The notes below the pieces were generated by a model, which saw only the letters and a list, made by a program, of their open reading frames with translations, was not told where the DNA came from and did no database searches. Positions 57,701 through 64,000 of a stretch of DNA of 64,000 nucleotides are shown here, piece by piece. The DNA comes from Galaxea fascicularis (taxonomy: Eukaryota; Cnidaria; Anthozoa; Scleractinia; Euphylliidae). The DNA lies in contig OX419341.1 in assembly GCA_948470475.1 (NCBI GenBank), positions 23,634,388 to 23,698,387 on the forward strand, given 5' to 3'. The translations under genes were made by a program, and so were the position numbers. Numbering within the stretch: the first letter of the stretch is position 1; every line of letters starts with the position of its first letter.

Positions 57701-60700
57701 TCATACCCTGGTGCTGGGGTCTGCGGACTTGACATTTCAGCCAGTCCTTGATATTTAGTATTGAAGTAGGACTTATATGGTAAATAAATGAATTAATCTT
57801 ATTGCCATTTTAGTTCATAACCATTAAGTTAACAAGTATTAATCATTTTTACAGATACTTCACACAATAACTATACATATTCTTCTCAACCTGCCTTGAT
57901 CATGTTTCTTGTTCCATTAAGGAGAAGCACAAGATGTTGACCATGGCTGCAAGAAAGAATGAGGAGACCCACTTCATACATTTATTGTATTTGTCAAAAC
58001 CTGTCAGCTGCCTGAGGGGCACAAACAAATTCATATTAATACAGGCCAAGTTAAGCATGAGATCATTCTTAGGTGGCAGAACAAGTGGAACAGATACTTA
58101 TAATGACTTTCATAACCTTGTAGACAAGTAAAATTATGATTCACATTTACAATATGATGTGGTCAAAGCAAATATTAGCAATCAGTTTTGTTATTAATCA
58201 CTTTGACTATATTATCTACTTATAATAAAGAATTAAGAATCATTCTTAATTCTTTCAGTCACTTCACAATGAATATGAAACAATTGACTTACGGACATAA
58301 CTCAACCTCCAGATACTTATCTTCAGCTCCAAGGAAGAAAATTTCAGCTACTAGTATATAAAGAGGAAATAAAAATAATAACATGCCAGAACACAGATGT
58401 TTTAAAAATAAATAAATTTATTAAATAAATCAATCTTTCATGGGTATTCAGAGATTTAATATAATAACAGTTACTGCAAACTACGCACACTGAAGGTTAC
58501 CAATAATTCAGATTATCGCTATCCCTTTTCTGGTTGGCCAATAGTGTACAGTGACTTTTTGAAGTCAGTGCCTGACTGACAGCATCTAGCTGCAGATTTT
58601 ATTGAGTTATTCACATCAAGGACACTCAAGGTCATTGGTAACCATGTCATGTCTGATCACAGTGCATGATTTCTGGGGACAATGATACCAAGTTTGTGTG
58701 CCTTGTGTCACTTGCAATCTGTGAAGAAGCAAAATGACATCCAGGTTTGCAAGTGACTGTTTACTGTAGTGATAATATTTTTTGTTCAACGTATAATAAA
58801 ACAATATTAGATTCGGTCTTGCAGGAAGAGTTATCAGCCGAAGCCAAACTCTTACCTTGACCTGATTGTTCTGGATATCACAAAAATCTCATCCAATAAT
58901 ATTATTGTTTATTCCCTAGGGCTTCCACATTTACTCACACTAAGCCAACTCCAGAGCTTAATGTGAAGTAATTGTGTGTAACTTTTACCTTCGTATTCCC
59001 ACAGTTCAGGGCAAGGACTTCCTGGTGGAGCCGGGGGAGGTCCGGGGTCATTAAACAGAGGTCCACTGACATCAACCTTTACTGCTTCCTCACTCACTGC
59101 ACTGACAACAAATCTCACTTGGCTATGATCTACAGGGTTCCCATCCCAAGTTGTTGTTATTGAAAACACAAATTCCTTGGAAAACAGAAAATTAAAGCAT
59201 CCTGACATATCCATTGCACAATGGACTACCAATACATAACAGGAAAGGTAGAATCTAATTTGAAGTATTATATGTCTGCATTTCAAGGGATTATCTCACT
59301 AATCCTGGCCTGGCAAAGAGCTCAGATGAAAGAGGTAGTGTGCAAAACAGACATGTGAAAGTTGGAGGTCTTGGTACTGACAGCATAAACTGGAATTTGA
59401 GCTGTGATTTGCCTAGATTATGGAATGACAAGATCTCAAGATTGTGCCTAAAGTGATGTGTATTAAAGCTTAGGCCAAGTTCTTGCCAGAAGGAGGATAA
59501 TGGAGCGGGGGACAGTGGGGCAGATGGGTAATCTGAGCCTCTTGATCTTGCCTCTTCTGATTTTAGGAGAACATTCAAATTTCATTACCAAAACAGAAGC
59601 AGGTTACACCAAAATCAAGGGGTAGGGGGGTAGGGGGCATAGGATGGGACTTCTGCACAGTCCCATGCATGCATTACTGTCACTACGACTAACCCTGTTC
59701 CAAAAACGGCGAGCGTGTATGCCAGGGTGCATTCGGGGACAGTGGCGGGGGACAGTGGGGCAGATGGGTAATCTGAGCCTCTTGATCTTGCCTCTTCTGA
59801 TTTTAGGAGAACATTCAAATTTCATTGCCAAAACAGAAGCAGGTTACACCAAAATCAAGGGGTAGGGGGGTAGGGGGGGGTAGGAGGGGACTTCTGCACA
59901 GTCCCATGCATGCATTACTGTCACTACGACTAACCCTGTTCCAAAAACGGCGAGCGTGTATGCCAGGGTGCATTCCGTATAACTTCCAAGCTGAAGATAG
60001 GACAAGCATTTTAAAATTCCATGCCAAGTGCCTGCCAAGTGGCCAAAGCCCCACACTGAAGAATACCAATGCCACGCTAATGGCCAACCATACTACCAGT
60101 CTCTTGCTGTTGCACCGTCGCCAAAGAGAGGCCAGGATAAGAGAGAAAAGGGGGCAGCGAAACTGTGATGGTAAATGGTCAAGAAAGATGGTAAAAATAG
60201 GAAGGTAGTGACAGTGTGCAGGTCAAGAAAGAAACTAGCACCGACCTTCTCTCCTTCCCAGGCTCCTTGTAATAGGCCATTTTCGTATTCTCGGTATTGA
60301 ACTGGATCTAGCATGAAGTGGAGGCTCTTGCGGGGGAAAAGATTCCCCCGTAAGAGCCTCCACTTCATGCTAGATCCAGTTCAATACCGAGAATACGAAA
60401 ATGGCCTATTACATTGTCAAGCAGATGGGTGATGAGAATGAAGAAAAAAATCAACTATGGGATATTGTTTGATTTAACACCAAATTCTCAGAACTAACAT
60501 AAGGAATGTACGGTAGACAGCAAGGGGAATTAATATTGAGATCGTGGGGGTGCCAAGTCGCTTGTGTTGGGAAGGGTTATGCCAGCACCAGGAGGTATAA
60601 CTGTGCACGCCACATGACACCATCAATTTTTGCTTTCATCACCCGCCGCTATACCCCTAAAACTCTGAACTCTGATCGCACGCCAATACGCGGGAAAATT

Positions 60701-60926
60701 TTAAACCCAGGCCAAAGATGTTCGGCGTAACCTACACTGAATGCATCCTGGCATGTATAGAGTTTGAATATTATAAACTGTAGTTAAGGGAGGTATATGA
60801 TCACATGACGATCTAAAGATTTCCGCTCGTCTAAACTCGTGAAACTATTGCTGCTGGGAAAAATTCAAACAAAATGAAAAGGTTAATATTTAGTATTTAA
60901 GTAGAGCAAATTGTTACCTTGGTCAT
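54715..60926 (-). CDS. C4orf33: UPF0462 / C4orf33 homologue (6 coding exons, 207 aa model)
   Basis: Minus-strand exons: 60926-60918 (MTK), 59175-58989, 58350-58293, 57946-57895, 57414-57221, 54838-54715 (TGA). Family features are ITTTWDGNPVDH, DVSGPLFNDPGPP, ELWEYEVAEIFFLG, YLEVELCPHGQHLVLLLNGT, DYFPPGVSKMNAYAIHG and YEALYPATEE, in the same order as the human protein (about 199 aa). The 57946-57895 exon joins the next only if the donor is GC (AAG|GCAGGT). The nearby GT at 57890 would create an immediate stop. The 9-nt first exon and the last exon (DFKCLPPLLPTSP) are the least certain; both keep frame and have splice signals. Without the last exon the frame would end after GATTTGTAA. The biochemical function of the family is unknown; the fold is predicted to be carbohydrate-binding-like in some annotations, which I cannot verify. 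Confidence 0.78.
54853..55128. repeat. 276-bp MITE with long inverted repeats
   Basis: The ends are TAGCCTGCATTGCAGGCGTA and TACGCCTGCTATGCAGGCTA. Inner arms are GGCGCCATATTGGATTGGTA and TACCAATCCAATATGGCGCC. It lies in the last intron of the UPF0462 gene, about 15 bp upstream of its final exon. Confidence 0.85.
55635..55702. repeat. Tandem direct duplication of about 36 bp
   Basis: TTTTTACTGTTTCAAGAACT and the following GAAAAAAAAATAGTCT occur twice in immediate succession and are identical. This is a local slippage-type duplication. Confidence 0.85.
59504..59983. repeat. 240-bp tandem duplication in UPF0462 intron 1
   Basis: The block starting GCGGGGGACAGTGGGGCAGA at 59504 repeats at 59744 with only a few differences: a one-base change in TTTCATTACC/TTTCATTGCC, and a longer G run with small changes near 59870-59885. 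The second copy gives way to unrelated sequence near 59974, so it is slightly shorter. Confidence 0.9.
60268..60413. repeat. 146-bp near-perfect palindrome in UPF0462 intron 1
   Basis: TGTAATAGGCCATTTTCGTA at the left and TACGAAAATGGCCTATTACA at the right are exact complements. The arms of about 70 bp appear almost perfectly paired, with a central loop of about 5 nt between GGGGGAA and TTCCCCC. Such low divergence suggests a recent insertion or continuing correction of one arm by the other. Confidence 0.9.
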
Positions 60927-61147
60927 TTCTGATTGATAAAAAGAACGAGTGTCGTGACCACGACTTCCTAGACGGCCTCGCTTTCATGTTTTGGCAAACG
61001 GGAAATAAAGTTTCCCATATTTGTGAAATGACATGTCAAATGACATATTTTCGGCGTGCACTGTTGAATGAAACCCCATCGGCCCTGATTTAATTCTCAG
61101 TAATTCTTGGTTAGCTTTTCTTAACGTTTGATCTGGTAGATGTAAAA

Positions 61148-61250
61148 ATGGCGGAAACGTAAAGTGAAGAGTCAGAAACACATCTTGAGCAGCTGGAGCC
61201 CCGCGGGCATAAACTGCTCCGGGAACCGCTCGAGAGAAAAAGGCGTCCAG
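61148..61250 (+). other. Exon-like GC-rich segment with in-frame stop after four codons
   Basis: ATGGCGGAAACG is followed by TAA. The same frame then reads a charged, protein-like stretch (SEESETHLEQLEPRGHK, then LLREPLERKRRP) up to a good donor CCAG|GTGAGC at 61251. It is divergent from the UPF0462 first exon and GC-rich compared with its surroundings. It may be a first exon with a sequencing error, a non-coding first exon or a pseudo-exon. No convincing downstream exon was found. Confidence 0.3.
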
Positions 61251-61859
61251 GTGAGCCAGTTGTCGCAACTTTAACAATTTACTTAGCGTTCATAGCTAAT
61301 AGAGTAATGTTCTTGCCCACTTGTTTTTGCCGTAGTTGCTCACAGAGAACTTTTAAAAGATTCACTCACAAGTTCTTTTACGTACACGCGATCACGCAAT
61401 GTGCTCCAGTATGTCACGCAATCATTTATTGACGTAACATGGGAAAATATACAATTGACACAGTACACCGGTATAAACCGATTCAAAATAACTGTTTAAG
61501 GGGTCTTTAATGAGTTAGACTCGCTATGTGACAGGCATTTATTGTGTTCTATTATAATATTGTCCAATTTTCTTACAGACTGAACAAGAGAAGCTAAGCA
61601 GCACTGCTCAAAGATATTGTTGTATACAAACAGACTGCTGACAATATTCTTATATACATCTTCTTTGCCATTCCTCGAAACTGGTTTAGGGGAACTAATT
61701 AGCAGAGGATTCCAAATGTTTTAATGGTACCATTAATTATTGTGGCTGTGTTCATATGGATGGCTTTTGGCATGGAAATGCACAATTCACCAAAGACCCA
61801 ATTGCAAAGTCACGATGATAATCATCACTCACCAATCAGATCTGTTCTGATTGTCATCC

Positions 61860-61860
<1 letters not shown>

Positions 61861-61908
<48 letters not shown>

Positions 61909-61916
61909 CAACTTAA
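61861..61916. repeat. (AAT)n microsatellite
   Basis: About 15 AAT triplets are followed by AAC triplets. Confidence 0.95.
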
Positions 61917-62620
61917 TTTAAGTCTCAAATCAAGATAAACCCTTTCTTGACAAAACAACAAGTCATAGTTTCATGGAGAGTTGTAAATGATAATCAAGAA
62001 AAGACAGTGCAAATTACACTTTGGAATTTGTCACCTAATGAAAATGATGCATCATTTTCTGCCAGGATCTTATAAACTCTTGCACTCATTTGACTCGATT
62101 GCAAGGAGTTGAACAAACCTTTTGCACAACTCTCAAGAGTCCACTTGGAACATTTTCACTGTTGTAGTTCCTCTTTGATCCTCCTTTAGTTGCAACACTA
62201 CAACCAGAAAATCAGACTAATTTTGAGATAAGATCCTTCTCACAGCACTGGAAATCAACTGTACATCTTACAACTGTTTTGCACAATTTTTATTTTCTAT
62301 AGAGAATAAATTCTGATCAGTGTAGATAACAAGAGGATATCAAAACATTGTGTAATAATTATTTTCATTCAATTCTTCCATAAAAGGTAAGATGAGCGGT
62401 TTCTGTACAGAATACGGGTATTAGTTGAAACGATATGGTTTCAGTTAATTTTCAAACTGCAGTATAAATATCAAAGAAATAACAAATGTGGGGTTTGTTC
62501 TACTTCCTGCCATGGGAGGAACCTATAGTCCCCCTTTGCAGATCAGAGCCAAATATATTTTGAATTACTATAAATCTACTAGTGTTCTATCATGAACGCC
62601 GGTCTTTGATTGGCTAAGCT

Positions 62621-62652
62621 ACTCACTATCTATTCTGTGATAGATAGTGAGT
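62621..62652. repeat. Short perfect palindrome
   Basis: ACTCACTATCTA and TAGATAGTGAGT flank a short loop. It may be two abutting element ends. Confidence 0.75.
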
Positions 62653-63579
62653 AGGGTTTGTCAACAACATCGTGATGTTTTCAAAGTGTCTGTGGGGAGA
62701 ATTTAGATCATTTATTTTTTTAGTTTTGAATGACTCATTTGCTCTTGATTTCTAAGCATGATAGCTGATTTGGGATGCGGCCTTATCAGCTATCACGCAA
62801 TCGAAATCTCGAGCTCATAATCTAATAATCTAATTGTTAAGTATATTTGACTCTGATCCACAAAGTTTAAAAAGTTGTCAGGACATAGGTCATATTTAAC
62901 AGCAACTTGCTCCTGAGAGGTAGATAAGATTTGCAGTGGAACAAGGTCAGGTTTCAGTGGAATAAAGAACAGACTTGTTTATATAGTGTGTTTGGCAGGT
63001 GCTAGAAAAAGGAAGGAATAAGGGAAATCAGGCTCCTTTTTACAACCCAGGAACGTTTATGAGGACAGCATTGCATCCTATGTTTGTTACATTATATGCA
63101 AAACAAAACTACTATCACAAACAATTCTGTTTTCCTTCTATGCCACTTTGCTTCCTCAATATTCATGCCAACAGAACCTCTCCTATCCTGGTACATCTAA
63201 TCTATAGTTGGTAGATACCTTTAATATCATTGATGTAGTTCAGTGTTTGGGAGATAAGTGAAAATTTCCCATCAAAGTTACATGTAATGACCATGTCTCA
63301 GGGACAGTAGCCCATTTTCTTTCCTGTTGAGGGATTTCCTGACAACTCCAGGGTTGTCAAAAAGATTTTATGTAGAAGGAGAATCCAGAAAATAGATGGC
63401 ACTCAGGGGGTAACAACACTATTTTTTCCCCTACATTTTCTCTCTTTACCGGCGAATTTTAGCCACCAAAACTATGAAAGTAGCTGGTGATATTGCCTGT
63501 TGCTGGCACTTTTTTACAACCCTGCAGCTCCAAAGATAATTTTTGTACAGCTTTCATTTTTCAGGTCTATTAATGTATG

Positions 63580-63834
63580 CTAACTATGCCTTGGACTGCT
63601 CCCTAATGATCCACTTCCACCTGCTCCAGAACTCTCAAGCTTCGGAAGTTTACGCACTACAGCCACTTTTTTTACAGGTCCTTTTCTTGGATCAAGAATC
63701 CTCTGATTATCTGGCAGACCAAACTGCTTGGGATTCCTAAGTTTTACAGCTTGTAGCTGGGCCTCATTTTCTCTCTGAGCATCACTTAAGGCCTGTCTTG
63801 TTTTGGTTTTTGTTTCATCAATGAAAGCAGCTGT
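63580..63834 (-). CDS. Last coding exon (84 aa) of an unrecognised gene
   Basis: The acceptor TTTCATTTGCAG precedes the exon on the minus strand. The frame starts in phase 0 and reads TAAFIDETKTKTRQALSDAQ, then RENEAQLQAVKLRNPKQFGL, then a lysine-rich stretch (RKGPVKKVAVVRKLPKL) and a serine/glycine-rich tail ending RHS and TAG. The first part looks helical, possibly coiled-coil. The composition is clearly that of a real protein, but I do not recognise the family. The rest of the gene lies beyond the right edge. Confidence 0.6.
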   Translation of the reverse strand, partial: TAAFIDETKTKTRQALSDAQRENEAQLQAVKLRNPKQFGLPDNQRILDPRKGPVKKVAVVRKLPKLESSGAGGSGSLGSSPRHS

Positions 63835-64000
63835 CTGCAAATGAAAGGTAAAGTTGCATCTATTGACTTTGAAAAAGTCAACCACTAGGCCATCTAACCT
63901 CCATATGAATAAACTACAGCCTGTGCCCAACAAGAGTGAGAATTTTCTGAGTGAACTCTGAAGAGAGTTGCATAAAAGGTTCTGGCTGGAAATAACAAAT

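Larger units (their letters stand above)
61251..63579. other. Gene-free stretch at the right of the window
   Basis: Read on both strands without finding a supported coding exon. It contains an (AAT)n microsatellite (61861-61906), a small palindrome (62621-62652) and AT-rich DNA. Confidence 0.5.

Noticed and set aside
59604..60208. Several overlapping frames of 60-127 codons on both strands
   Set aside because: They arise from the 240-bp tandem duplication and appear twice with the same false peptide.

Overview
The window looks like nuclear DNA of a cnidarian, most probably a stony coral. Genes are split into many short exons with GT-AG introns. The DNA between exons is AT-rich and crowded with fold-back (MITE-like) elements and tRNA-derived SINEs, and it also holds LINE remnants and one Ty3-type LTR retrotransposon. 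The proteins resemble ordinary animal proteins, except for one multidomain enzyme whose closest known architecture is fungal. Exon models were built by hand from splice sites, reading-frame continuity and protein motifs; no alignment or database search was run.

Layout. (1) Bases 89-32488 (+): 28 coding exons of one gene whose 5' end lies outside the window. The exons join in frame into 1121 residues with the order adenylation (A), carrier (T), thioester reductase (R1), short-chain dehydrogenase/reductase (R2). This A-T-R-R order is that of the fungal glycine betaine reductase ATRR. Its introns hold a Ty3-like retrotransposon on the opposite strand (3055-7568), LINE fragments, SINEs and many palindromic elements. 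(2) 32489-40429: about 8 kb without a recognised gene. It holds MITEs, a SINE, a minisatellite of about 21 bp (36594-37372), and a striking pair of 29-bp minisatellite arrays in inverted orientation (38138-39612). (3) 40430-48481 (+): RRP9 (U3-55K), 14 exons, 477 aa, complete. (4) 48872-51747 (-): ATP23 metalloprotease, 6 exons, 200 aa, tail-to-tail with RRP9. (5) 51877-54501 (+): an intronless DUF229-type membrane protein of the alkaline phosphatase/sulfatase fold, head-to-head with ATP23. (6) 54715-60926 (-): a UPF0462/C4orf33 homologue, 6 coding exons and 207 aa in my model, with a 9-nt first coding exon and a probable GC-AG intron. (7) 61251-63579: no recognised gene. (8) 63580-63834 (-): last coding exon of an unrecognised gene that continues beyond the window.

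The neighbouring genes serve unrelated housekeeping roles: pre-rRNA processing, mitochondrial ATP synthase assembly, an ecto-enzyme-like membrane protein and a conserved unknown. They are packed tail-to-tail and head-to-head, so ATP23 and the DUF229 gene probably share a short bidirectional promoter. The most interesting item is the A-T-R1-R2 reductase. If its substrate is glycine betaine, the animal could regenerate choline from its betaine pool in one enzyme.
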